Shown piece by piece: positions 8,939 through 17,837 of a stretch of 38,585 bases of DNA. The number at the start of each line of letters is the position of its first letter. The first letter of the stretch is position 1. The stretch spans positions 1 to 38,585 of the forward strand of contig JACPTK010000036.1 of assembly GCA_016192825.1 (NCBI GenBank), in the 5' to 3' direction. The stretch comes from Betaproteobacteria bacterium. GTDB lineage: Bacteria; Pseudomonadota; Gammaproteobacteria; Burkholderiales; SG8-41. A program made the translations under genes and the position numbers. Under the pieces are notes generated by a model, which saw nothing but the letters and a program-made list of their open reading frames with translations, was not told the DNA's origin and did not search any database.

Positions 8939-9058
8939 ACCGCAAAGGCGCAAAGACGCAAAGTTTTCGCAAAGAATGCCTTGGAACGAAACGAGGGACG
9001 GCCTTGCGAACCCGTTTTTGTTCTTTGCGTTACCTTTGTGTCTCCGCGTCTCTGCGGT
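8939..9058. repeat. Long imperfect inverted repeat between fdsA and ftfL
   Basis: The arms at about 8939-8974 and 9023-9058 are imperfect complements of each other, built from the words CGCAAAGGCG, CAAAGACGCAAAG and CTTTGCG...CGTCTCTGCGG. Sequences like this occur between genes in many unrelated bacteria, from memory. It fills almost the whole fdsA-ftfL gap and would fold as a long stem in the transcript. Confidence 0.6.
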
Positions 9059-9069
9059 GAGATTTTCCG

Positions 9070-11880
9070 TCAAGCGGCGTCAAGCGCGGCGAGCGCCTGC
9101 CCGCCGCCGTAGCTCGAGCGCGGCGTCAACTCGCCGCCCTTCATGACCTTCACCGCGCAGTACTTGAACTCCGGTATCTTGCCGAAGGGATCGAGCGCCG
9201 GGTTGGTAAGCAGGTTCGCCGCGGCCTCGTAGAAGCAGAACGGAATGTACACCGCGCCCCGCGGCGTGCCGTCGTCGGCCCGCGCGTAGAGCGAGATGAT
9301 GCCGCGGCGCGACTCCACCGTGACCACGTCGCCCGGCCTGGCGCCCATCGCGTCGAGATCAAGCGGGTGCAGCGTCGCGGTCGGCTCCGGCTCGATCGCG
9401 TCCAGCACCGACGCACGCCGCGTGATGGCGCCGGTGTGCCAGTGCTCGAGCTGGCGCCCCGTGATGAGGACGAACGAGTACTCCTGGTCGGGGCGCTCCG
9501 CCGCGGGGATGATGTCCGCCGGCACGAGCTTGCCGCGCCCGGTCGGGGTCGGGAAGTTATTCGTAAACACCACCGGCTGGCCGGGATCGCCCTCCTTCTC
9601 GCACGGGTAGGTGACGCAGCTCTCCTGCTCCAGCCGTTCCCACGTGATGCCGGCGATCGAGTTCATCCCCTTGCGCATCTCGTTGAACACGTCGCGCGGG
9701 CCTTCATAATTCCAATCGAGCCCGATGCGGCGCGCGAGCTCCTGAATGATCCACAGATCTTCCTTCGCTTCGCCCGGCGCCTCCAGCGCTCTTCGACCGA
9801 GCTGCACCATGCGGTCGGTATTGGTGACGGTGCCATCTTTCTCCGGCCACGCCGTGGCGGGCAGGATGACGTCGGCGAGATAGCAAGTTTCGGTGAGGAA
9901 GATCTCCTGCACCACCAGCCAGTCGAGCTTCGCCAGCGCCTCGCGCGCGTGATGCGCGTCGGGGTCCGACATCGCCGGGTTCTCGCCCATGACGTACATG
10001 CCGCGGATCTTGCCGTCGAGCACCGCGTGCATGATCTCGACGACCGTGAGCCCCGGCTTGGGATCGAGCGCCGTGCCCCACAGTTTCTCAAAGCGCGCGC
10101 GCGCTTCGCTGTTGTCCACGCGCTGGTAGTCCGGGAACACCATCGGGATCAGGCCGGAATCGGAAGCGCCCTGAACGTTGTTCTGGCCGCGGAGGGGATG
10201 CAGCCCGGTGCCGGGGCGCCCCACCTGGCCCGTCATCAGGCACAGCGCGATGAGGCAGCGTGCGTTGTCGGTGCCGTGGATGTGCTGCGAGATGCCCATT
10301 CCCCACAGGATCATCGAGGCTTTCGACCGGGCGTAGAGCCGCGCCACTTCCCTTATGGTCCCGGCGGGAATGCCACAAATTGGTGCCATCGCCTCCGGGC
10401 TGTAGCCCGCGACGTTCTTCTTCAGCTCTTCGTAGCCGACTGTGCGGCTCTTGACGAAGTCCTCGTTCGTGAGCCCCTCGTGCACGATGGTGTGCATCAT
10501 GGCGTTCAGGAGCGCGACGTCGGTGTCGGGCTTGAACTGGAGGGAAAACGCCGCGTGACGCGAGAGCTCGGAGCGGCGGGGATCGGCATAGATCAGCTTT
10601 GCCCCGCGCTTCGCGGCGTTCTTGATCCAGGTGGCCGCAACCGGGTGATTCGATACAGGGTTCGCGCCGATAAGAAAGATCACTTCGGCGCGGGCGACAT
10701 CGTTCACCTGATTGGATACCGCGGCCGAGCCGATGCCTTCGAGCAGCGCCGCAACCGAGGAAGCGTGGCACAGCCGCGTGCAGTGATCCACGTTGTTCGA
10801 GCCGAAGCCCGTGCGCACCAGCTTCTGGAACAGGTACGCTTCCTCATTCGTGCCCTTGGCCGAGCCGAAGCCTGCGAGCGCGCGTCCTCCGTGCTGGTCC
10901 CGGATCGCCTTCAGCTTGCCAGCGGCAAGATCGAGCGCCTCCTCCCAGCTCGCCTCGCGGAAGTGCTCGAGCGGATTCGCAGGATCCATCGTGAAGTCAG
11001 CGTGCTTGGGCGTGCCCGGCTTGCGGATGAGCGGCCGCAGGAGCCGCTGCTTGTGGTGCACGTAATCGAAGCCGTAGCGGCCTTTCACGCACAGCCGGCC
11101 GTGGTTCGACGGCCCATCGCGCCCGTCGACGTAGAGGATCTGGTTGTCCTTGATGGCGTAGGTAAGCTGACACCCGACCCCGCAGTACGGGCACACCGAA
11201 TGCACCTGCTTGTCGGGCCTGACGAGCCCGACCTTGCGCGCCGGCATCAGCGCCCCCGTCGGGCACGCCTGCACGCACTCGCCGCACGCGACGCAGGTGG
11301 ATTCGCCCATCGGGTCGTCGAGGTCGAACACGATCTTCGAATGCTCGCCGCGGAAGGCGTAGCCGATCACGTCGTTCACCTGCTCCTCGCGGCAGGCGCG
11401 CACGCAGCGCGTGCACTGGATACAGTGGTCGAGGTTGACCGCGATACCGTAGTGCGAGAGATCCGCCTTGGGCTGGTGCCGCGGCGCAAAGCGCGGCTTG
11501 CCGACCTTGAGCTTGGCCGCCCATCGGTCGAGCTCGGAATTCAGGGTATAGCGCCGTTTCGGAATGTCGGAGAGCAGCAGCTCCAGCACCATCTTCTGGG
11601 ATGCAAGCGCGCGCGGGTTGTCGGAAAAGACCTCCATCCCCTGGGTCGGCTTGCGGCAGCACGAGGGCGCCAGTACCCGCTCGCCCTTCACTTCGACCAT
11701 GCAGGCGCGGCAGTTGCCGTCCGGCCGCATCCCTTCCATGTAGCAGAGACGCGGAATTTCGACGCCGTAGCGCTTGGCCACCTGGATGATGGTCTCGCCA
11801 CCGTGGGCGACCACATCCTTGCCATCGAGTTTGAACTCGACCGGCATCGGCGCTTGCTCTTCCTTACTCATCGCTGTCAT
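9070..11880 (-). CDS. fdsA: NAD-dependent formate dehydrogenase, molybdopterin alpha subunit
   Basis: The 936-residue catalytic subunit oxidises formate to CO2 and passes electrons through Fe-S clusters to the NAD-reducing subunit. In order it has a 2Fe-2S ferredoxin domain (Cys46, 57, 60, 74); a NuoG-type region; two 4Fe-4S motifs, CIQCTRCVRAC and CVACGECVQACP; CPYCGVGCQL, which opens the molybdopterin domain; the Mo-ligand cysteine in CTRLCHASSV (Cys, not selenocysteine); and the C-terminal molydopterin-dinucleotide binding domain (ITGRQLEHWHTGAITRR). Length and layout match FdsA of Cupriavidus and Rhodobacter. ATG at 11871 is an alternative start. It lies 91 bp after the fdsG/fdsB fusion. 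The accessory genes fdsC and fdsD/fdhD are not in this window. Confidence 0.95.
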   Translation of the reverse strand: MTAMSKEEQAPMPVEFKLDGKDVVAHGGETIIQVAKRYGVEIPRLCYMEGMRPDGNCRACMVEVKGERVLAPSCCRKPTQGMEVFSDNPRALASQKMVLELLLSDIPKRRYTLNSELDRWAAKLKVGKPRFAPRHQPKADLSHYGIAVNLDHCIQCTRCVRACREEQVNDVIGYAFRGEHSKIVFDLDDPMGESTCVACGECVQACPTGALMPARKVGLVRPDKQVHSVCPYCGVGCQLTYAIKDNQILYVDGRDGPSNHGRLCVKGRYGFDYVHHKQRLLRPLIRKPGTPKHADFTMDPANPLEHFREASWEEALDLAAGKLKAIRDQHGGRALAGFGSAKGTNEEAYLFQKLVRTGFGSNNVDHCTRLCHASSVAALLEGIGSAAVSNQVNDVARAEVIFLIGANPVSNHPVAATWIKNAAKRGAKLIYADPRRSELSRHAAFSLQFKPDTDVALLNAMMHTIVHEGLTNEDFVKSRTVGYEELKKNVAGYSPEAMAPICGIPAGTIREVARLYARSKASMILWGMGISQHIHGTDNARCLIALCLMTGQVGRPGTGLHPLRGQNNVQGASDSGLIPMVFPDYQRVDNSEARARFEKLWGTALDPKPGLTVVEIMHAVLDGKIRGMYVMGENPAMSDPDAHHAREALAKLDWLVVQEIFLTETCYLADVILPATAWPEKDGTVTNTDRMVQLGRRALEAPGEAKEDLWIIQELARRIGLDWNYEGPRDVFNEMRKGMNSIAGITWERLEQESCVTYPCEKEGDPGQPVVFTNNFPTPTGRGKLVPADIIPAAERPDQEYSFVLITGRQLEHWHTGAITRRASVLDAIEPEPTATLHPLDLDAMGARPGDVVTVESRRGIISLYARADDGTPRGAVYIPFCFYEAAANLLTNPALDPFGKIPEFKYCAVKVMKGGELTPRSSYGGGQALAALDAA

Positions 11881-11895
11881 CGCTCGCTCCGCTCG

Positions 11896-11964
11896 CAGCT
11901 CTCAGCTATCAGCTATCAGCCAAAACACACATAGCTGACGGCTGGTAGCTCGTAGCTGGCAGCT
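11896..11964. repeat. Inverted repeat of AGCTATC/AGCTGG words
   Basis: CAGCTCTCAGCTATCAGC at the left and its imperfect complement, made of GGTAGCTCGTAGCTGGCAGC, at the right fill the 91-bp gap between fdsGB and fdsA. It is the same kind of repeat as 29021-29096. It is probably non-coding filler of the type spread through many genomes. Confidence 0.55.
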
Positions 11965-11971
11965 GAAGTCT

Positions 11972-13654
11972 TCACTTGATCTCGTCCGGAAAATACTTCA
12001 CCACGCAGCGTATCGGGTTCGGCGCGGCCTGCCCCAGCCCGCAAATGGAAGCGTCCGCCATCGCGACCGAAAGCGCCTCGAGAAGGTCCCGGTCCCAGCG
12101 CCGGTCCTTCATGAGGTTAAGCGCCTTGGCGGTGCCGACCCGGCAGGGCGTGCATTGCCCACAGGATTCGTCAGCGAAGAACTTCATCAAGTTCCGCGCG
12201 GCGGCAGCGGCCTTGTCCTGGTCGGAGAGGATGATGATTGCTGCCGACCCGATGAAACAGCCATAGGGCTGCAGCGTGTCGAAATCGAGCGGGATGTCGC
12301 CCATCGAAGCGGGCAGGATGCCGCCCGAGGCGCCGCCCGGCAGGTAGGCGTGGAAAGCGTGCCCCGGCAGCATGCCGCCGCAGTATTCGTCGATCAGCTC
12401 CTTCACGGTGATGCCGGCGGGCGCCAGATGCACGCCCGGCTTCTTCACGCGGCCCGAGACGGAGAACGAGCGCAGCCCCTTGCGGCCGTTGCGGCCGTGC
12501 GAGGAGAACCATGCGCCGCCCTTCTCCAGGATCTCGCGCACCCAGTGCAGCGTTTCCATGTTGTGCTCGAGCGTCGGATAGCCGAACAGCCCGACCTGCG
12601 CCACGTACGGCGGGCGCAGCCGCGGCATGCCGCGCTTGCCTTCGATCGACTCGATCATCGCCGACTCCTCGCCGCAGATGTAGGCGCCGGCGCCGCGGCG
12701 CAGGAATATCGGCGGCAGGGGGCACGGCGGATCGGCCTGGAGCGCCTTGATCTCGCGCTCGAGGATCTCGCGGCATCCCGCGTACTCGTCGCGCAGATAG
12801 ATGTAGACCCCGGCGATCTGCGCGGTCCACGCCGCGATGATCGCGCCCTCCAGAAAACGGTGCGGATCGCGCTCCAGGTAATAGCGGTCCTTGAAGGTCC
12901 CGGGCTCGCCCTCGTCGATATTGATCGCCAGCAGCCGCGGCGCGGCCTCGTTTCGCACCAGGCGCCATTTGCGCCCCGCCGGAAATCCGGCGCCGCCGAG
13001 CCCGCGCAGGCCGGAATCCTCCAGGGTCTTAAGGATGGCCTCGGCATCGCGCTTGCCGGCCAGGCATTCGGCGGCGAGCCGGTAACCGCCATTACGCCGA
13101 TACTCGGCGTAATGAATGTACTTACGGACCGGACAGCGTACTTTGTTCGCCAAAACAAGCGGTTTGACCTCGGCGGGCGTGGCCCGTTGCACGGGGTTTT
13201 GCCCCACGACCGCGACGGGCGCCTGCTCGCAGCGGCCGACACACGGCGCGGGCACGACGCGCACCGCATTTCCGAGGGCGCGCTCGAGCGCGGCGAGCAA
13301 CGCCCCGGCGCCCGCCAGCTCGCAGGAGAGCGAATCGCACACGCGCACCGTGAGCGGCGGGGGCGGCGCCTCGCCTTCCCTGACGACGTCGAAATGGTGG
13401 TAGAAGGTGGCGACTTCGTAGACCTCGGTCGGCGCCAGGTTCATCTCGCGCGCCAGCGCCACCACGTGGGCGGCGGACAGGTGGCCGTAGCGATCCTGGA
13501 TCTTGTGCAGATGCTCGATCAGCAGGTCCCGGCGCCGCGGCTGGTCTCCCAGCAACGCCTGGACTTCAGCGAGCGCGCTGGAGTCAACCGCGCGCCCCTT
13601 GGGCTTGCCGCGCGCGGTTCCATCGCGCTTCTTTCTTACGTTACCGCCTTCCAA
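11972..13654 (-). CDS. Formate dehydrogenase NADH-linked subunit, fused FdsG-FdsB (NuoE-NuoF type)
   Basis: This 560-residue flavoprotein passes electrons from the formate dehydrogenase alpha subunit to NAD+. Residues 28-90 are the NuoE helical domain (EVYEVATFYHHF). Residues 100-150 are the thioredoxin-like 2Fe-2S domain with ligands Cys106, Cys111, Cys138 and Cys142. Residues about 215-420 form the FMN/NADH domain (GLRGLGGAGFPAGRKW, GAYICGEESAMIESIEG). The C-terminus carries the N3 4Fe-4S site, SCGQCTPCRVG plus a later Cys. In Cupriavidus these are separate genes, fdsG and fdsB; here they are one, as in HoxF, and FdsB's own N-terminal thioredoxin-like domain seems to be missing. It starts 42 bp after sucD, suggesting one transcript. 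Confidence 0.9.
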   Translation of the reverse strand: MEGGNVRKKRDGTARGKPKGRAVDSSALAEVQALLGDQPRRRDLLIEHLHKIQDRYGHLSAAHVVALAREMNLAPTEVYEVATFYHHFDVVREGEAPPPPLTVRVCDSLSCELAGAGALLAALERALGNAVRVVPAPCVGRCEQAPVAVVGQNPVQRATPAEVKPLVLANKVRCPVRKYIHYAEYRRNGGYRLAAECLAGKRDAEAILKTLEDSGLRGLGGAGFPAGRKWRLVRNEAAPRLLAINIDEGEPGTFKDRYYLERDPHRFLEGAIIAAWTAQIAGVYIYLRDEYAGCREILEREIKALQADPPCPLPPIFLRRGAGAYICGEESAMIESIEGKRGMPRLRPPYVAQVGLFGYPTLEHNMETLHWVREILEKGGAWFSSHGRNGRKGLRSFSVSGRVKKPGVHLAPAGITVKELIDEYCGGMLPGHAFHAYLPGGASGGILPASMGDIPLDFDTLQPYGCFIGSAAIIILSDQDKAAAAARNLMKFFADESCGQCTPCRVGTAKALNLMKDRRWDRDLLEALSVAMADASICGLGQAAPNPIRCVVKYFPDEIK

Positions 13655-13696
13655 CCATCCTCCTCGTATGCGGGTCCGTAGCGGCCCGCCGCAACG

Positions 13697-14575
13697 CTAT
13701 TTCAGCATCGATTTGAGCAGCTTGCCCATTTCCGCCGGATTGCGAGTCGTCTTGATTCCGCATGCCTCCATCACTTCCAGTTTCTCCGCCGCCGTGCCCT
13801 TGCCGCCGGAGATGATCGCGCCGGCATGCCCCATGCGCTTGCCCGGCGGCGCGGTCACGCCGGCGATGAAGCCGACGACGGGCTTTTTCATGTTGGCCTC
13901 GATCCAGCGCGCGGCCTCCTCCTCGTTGGTGCCACCGATCTCGCCGACCATGATGACCGCCTCGGTCTGCGGGTCGTCGTTGAACATTTTCAGCACGTCC
14001 ACGTGTTTCAAGCCGTTCACGGGATCCCCGCCGATGCCCACGCAGGTCGACTGGCCCAGGCCGACTTCCATCAGCTGGCCGACCGCCTCGTAAGTGAGCG
14101 TGCCGGAGCGCGACACCACGCCGACCGGTCCCTTCTTGTGGATGTGGCCGGGCATGATGCCGATCTTGATCTCGTCCGGCGTGATGACGCCCGGGCAGTT
14201 GGGGCCGACGAGCAGCGTCCTCGCGCCCTGCATCTTGTAGCGGGTGCGGATCATGTCGCGCACCGGAATGCCTTCGGTGATGCAGATGACGAGATCGAGC
14301 CCGGCCTCGACCGCCTCGTCGATCGCCGCGGCGGCGAAGGGCGGCGGAACGTAGATCACGGACACCGTGGCACCGGTTTTCTCCCTGGCTTCCCGCACCG
14401 TCTCGAAGATCGGGATGCCCTCGAAGCTCTGGCCGCCCTTCTTCGGAGTCACGCCCGCGACGTAGCAACGGGCCCCGTTCGCGTACTCCTTGCCCATCTT
14501 GGTATGGAACTGGCCCGTCTTGCCGGTGATGCCCTGTGTCATCACCCGGGTGTTCTTGTTGATCAGGATACTCAT
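13697..14575 (-). CDS. sucD: Succinate-CoA ligase alpha subunit
   Basis: This 292-residue protein has the CoA-binding Rossmann domain ([16 protein letters not shown]), the [10 protein letters not shown] loop and the phosphorylated active-site His in [16 protein letters not shown]. It is the normal family length (about 290). With SucC it interconverts succinyl-CoA and succinate with ATP or GTP. Malate thiokinase (mtkB) is a close relative, but the sequence reads as ordinary SucD. It lies between sucC (77 bp) and fdsGB (42 bp), an unusual place for a TCA-cycle gene. Succinyl-CoA could serve as CoA donor for oxalate activation (inference). Confidence 0.95.
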   Translation of the reverse strand: MSILINKNTRVMTQGITGKTGQFHTKMGKEYANGARCYVAGVTPKKGGQSFEGIPIFETVREAREKTGATVSVIYVPPPFAAAAIDEAVEAGLDLVICITEGIPVRDMIRTRYKMQGARTLLVGPNCPGVITPDEIKIGIMPGHIHKKGPVGVVSRSGTLTYEAVGQLMEVGLGQSTCVGIGGDPVNGLKHVDVLKMFNDDPQTEAVIMVGEIGGTNEEEAARWIEANMKKPVVGFIAGVTAPPGKRMGHAGAIISGGKGTAAEKLEVMEACGIKTTRNPAEMGKLLKSMLK

Positions 14576-14652
14576 TTTGGGTCGCGGAAGAATGAATGTA
14601 AGTGGTTGCTCACTCCAGCGCTCGCCAAGAGCGAATGACGCTGCGTGCCGGG

Positions 14653-15819
<1,167 letters not shown>

Positions 15820-15863
15820 CGGTGATCCGTGTCGTTCGGCTGCGGCTGCGCGTTGGCCGGGAC

Positions 15864-15904
15864 TCTATAACAGCCGTCTGCGCGCCGGCCTTGACCGAAG
15901 TCAA
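15864..15904 (-). promoter_or_regulatory. Fnr-like box 3 and predicted sucCD-fds promoter
   Basis: TTGACCGAAGTCAA (15891-15904) is the third TTGAC-N4-GTCAA match. TATAGA (15864-15869, minus strand) is 21 bp downstream, placing the box at about -40.5 from a start near 15857. The -10 is weaker than at oxc. Nothing else is recognisable between 15905 and 16093 except a small palindrome, CATTCAG-CGAA-CTGAATG, at 16042-16059. Confidence 0.6.
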
Positions 15905-16093
15905 TATCCGCCATCTATCCGCAAGCGGCGTGCAGCGCGCCTCGATCGGGCAGGGAGCGTGGCACGGCGCCGAGCGGGGCAGTATAACAAACCGCGACCG
16001 CGCGCCCGTCTGGCACGATGCCGCGAGGGGCAGGCAGGAATCATTCAGCGAACTGAATGTTATCGAGGGCGGGAACCTCGCCGTCGATCAGGG

Positions 16094-17027
16094 ATCAGGT
16101 AGGGGGCTGAGTTGCCTCTGCCGCCCTCCCACACCACCGTACATGCGGTTCCGCATACGGCGGTTCCTGTCTACTGGGCATAACGCCCCAGCGAGCTTCG
16201 TTCCGTGCACGTGTCGCCTGTCGGCCAATAGACACCTGCGGCCACCATCGGGCTTCCGGCCCCTCCGGTATCACCGTTGGCCCCCGTGTCACCACGGAGC
16301 TTCCGTCCTGTCCCTGCAGAGAGCACGCGTGACTATCCACTCATGACAGGTTCAGCCCTTCGTTGCTGTGATTCCAACAACTACTATGGCCTCTGCTGAC
16401 CTCTGATGCCCCGTCGCGACGCCGCTCGGCGTCGCTAGCTCTAGCAGCCTGTCGGACTTAGTACCCGTTTTCATAAATATGGCAACGGATGTCCACCGGG
16501 ACTCACTGGCATAGATACGTTGCCGAACTTACGAACCAGGGTACTTAGGTGTCGGACAGGCTGCTAACAGCAAAACCGCCTGCGGATTTCGAATGAAACC
16601 CGGGATAGCGACCCTTATTGCCCTGCAAAAGGCGGACGAGTAGGCTCGAAATGAAGTTTTCATTGCTTTTTGCCCCCCTTTTCTTTCGTGCAGGCGGTTT
16701 TGCATAAGGAGTTTGTCGGAGCCAAGTCCGACAAACTCCTAGGCAGAGCATCAGATCTCCCCGGGTATTGCGCGCTCACCTTCACGCTTATGCCTGTCGG
16801 ATCTACGCCGCGTCGTTCCGTGCACGTACCGGGCTTTGACGATATTGGCCGTCTTGCCCCGACGCACCGCCTTATATCCGCTTCCTGTTCGTCAGGCCAG
16901 CGCTTTGCCTTCAGCTTCCTCCAGATTCGCAGTCGCCCGCGACACCCTTGCCGTTCGGCTAACACTTCCCCATGCCGGGTGTGCAGAGGACTTTCACCTC
17001 CAAGTGAGTGCGCCCTGCCGGGCGCAC
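16094..17027 (-). mobile_element. Degenerate group II intron, reverse-transcriptase gene mostly deleted
   Basis: The 5' end GTGCGCCCGGCAGGGCGC (from 17027) and the GGAGGTGAAAGTCCTCT block (about 17000-16985) are typical group II domain I sequence, followed by ACCCGGGGAGATCTGA near 16755. The region before a maturase gene appears at 16410-16345 (AGAGGTCAGCAGAGGCCATA). The ATG near 16345 is followed after two codons by TAG, and nearly all of the maturase is gone. A domain V-like hairpin, GCCGTATGCGG/CCGCATGTACGG, lies at about 16133-16166, and a domain VI-like segment ends near 16094. It cannot move by itself. The 3' boundary is uncertain by several bases. Its 5' end directly follows the T-run of an intrinsic terminator, the site preference of class C introns. 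Confidence 0.75.
16442..16740 (-). repeat. Hairpin-bounded repeat element, copy A, inserted in the intron
   Basis: Read on the minus strand it begins with a 14-bp perfect hairpin (16707-16740: AGGAGTTTGTCGGA, 6-base loop, complement). It continues through a segment bounded by GCAGGCGGTTTTGC (16690-16703) and its complement (16570-16583). It ends with arms carrying AGCAGCCTGTC at 16566 and 16442. The order hairpin-CAAAACCGCC-TGAAAAC-ATTTC-AGCCT-hairpin is repeated in copy B at 36427-36606. In copy A the distal hairpin loop is expanded to about 70-100 bp (16467-16538). It separates two parts of the group II intron and so arrived after it. Confidence 0.7.
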
Positions 17028-17028
17028 C

Positions 17029-17060
17029 AAAAAAAAGCGCAACCCGGTTGGGTTGCGCCT
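17029..17060 (-). terminator. Intrinsic terminator
   Basis: GCGCAACCC-AACC-GGGTTGCGC followed by TTTTTTTT on the minus strand. It ends the candidate small RNA and perhaps uspA transcripts too. The group II intron begins one base after the T-run. Confidence 0.85.
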
Positions 17061-17115
17061 AAGGTTCCACCAAAGGAGGAGGTTTTGGAGGAGTGTGCCG
17101 ACAGGGTGTCGACAC
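17029..17115 (-). ncRNA. Candidate small RNA with CCUCC (anti-Shine-Dalgarno) motifs
   Basis: A sigma70-type promoter, TTGCAT (17145-17150) and CATAAT (17122-17127) with a 17-bp spacer, points to a start near 17115. An intrinsic terminator ends the RNA at about 17029: 9-bp stem GCGCAACCC/GGGTTGCGC, AACC loop, eight Ts. The roughly 87-nt RNA would have a 5' stem-loop (GTGTCGAC with GTCGGCAC, 5-nt loop), a single-stranded centre with ACTCCTCC and ACCTCCTCC, and the terminator. Unpaired CCUCC motifs that can pair to ribosome binding sites are known from several bacterial sRNAs. There is no open frame. Alternative: only the trailer of uspA at 17234. Confidence 0.5.
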
Positions 17116-17204
17116 AGCAGCATTATGCCAAAGCCCCAAGCCAAATGCAAGCGGTTACTGCTGCTTTGCAAGAACCGCTGGCTTTCCCTCCCAAGCCAAT
17201 ACCA

Positions 17205-17231
17205 TTATCTAGTTAAATAACAACTAGATAA
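17205..17231 (-). terminator. AT-rich hairpin at the 3' end of uspA
   Basis: The perfect 10-bp stem TTATCTAGTT/AACTAGATAA with a 7-base loop starts 3 bp after the uspA stop. There is no T-run, so it is a possible 3' end stabiliser or weak terminator. Confidence 0.45.
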
Positions 17232-17233
17232 CA

Positions 17234-17674
17234 CTATCTTACGATCAGAACAGGGGTCTTGGCATGCGTCAATACCTTGCGGGTCTCGCTGCCGAGCAGC
17301 ACGGCGGCAAGGCCCTTACGCCCGTGCGACGTCATCACGATGAGGTCGCAACCGTGCGATTCAGCGGTCTTCAGGATCGCGTCGTAGGGATGGTCGCTGG
17401 TTTCGCATACGGTGTCGCACGGCACGCCCGCGTCCTCCGCGCTCTTGCGCACGAACGCGAGATAGCTCTCCGCGCGGGTCTTGGCCTCTTCCTCGATCCG
17501 TTCCTCGGTAACCGGATCGAAGGCCCCCTCGTACGCGATCAGGAGATGATAATCCGGAATGACGTGTACGCCGGTGATCCTGGCCTGGTGCAATTTCGCG
17601 AGTCCCACCGCGGTGCGCACCGCCCGCTGCGAGAGCTCCGATCCATCGGTGGGTATCAGAATGTTCTTGAACAT
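17234..17674 (-). CDS. Universal stress protein, UspA family
   Basis: The 146-residue Usp domain starts MFKNILIPTDGSELSQRAV and ends with the ATP-type loop TSHGRKGLAAVLLGSETRKV followed by PVLIVR. The start at 17674 is supported by GGAGGCG just upstream and the standard N-terminus; a longer reading to 17839 would run into the divergent capA. It differs from the Usp at 5909 and is not its copy. TTGACA near 17750 upstream may be a -35, but a matching -10 is not clear. Confidence 0.9.
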   Translation of the reverse strand: MFKNILIPTDGSELSQRAVRTAVGLAKLHQARITGVHVIPDYHLLIAYEGAFDPVTEERIEEEAKTRAESYLAFVRKSAEDAGVPCDTVCETSDHPYDAILKTAESHGCDLIVMTSHGRKGLAAVLLGSETRKVLTHAKTPVLIVR

Positions 17675-17799
17675 CGGCGCCTCCTCCGCTGCCGTGACCG
17701 GGTTCCAGCATCTGGACCCGCCATCAAGCTTGTCGTTCCTCGCCGGGACTGTCAAGGGCCGCGCGCGCTGCGCGCGGCGCTCCGGCGCGGGGGGTTCGC

Positions 17800-17805
17800 T
17801 ATAAT
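17800..17805 (+). promoter_or_regulatory. Predicted -10 upstream of the CapA-like gene
   Basis: A perfect TATAAT lies 32 bp before the ATG at 17838. The -35 region is GC-rich and poor. Confidence 0.4.
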
Positions 17806-17837
17806 TCGCCCGGCGTGCAGCCCACGCGCTTGCCATC

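Noticed and set aside
6807-9146. A 779-codon open frame on the plus strand opposite fhs and terC
   Set aside because: It is antisense to two well-identified genes, rich in His, Asp and Arg as expected for the mirror frame of GC-rich coding DNA, and has no recognisable domain.
9367-11934. An 855-codon open frame opposite fdsA
   Set aside because: Mirror frame of fdsA with biased composition and no ribosome site; the formate dehydrogenase motifs on the other strand are unmistakable.
16095-16340. An 81-residue minus-strand peptide ending near the domain V-like hairpin
   Set aside because: It covers a shortened maturase tail and ribozyme sequence of the group II intron; it is not an independent gene.
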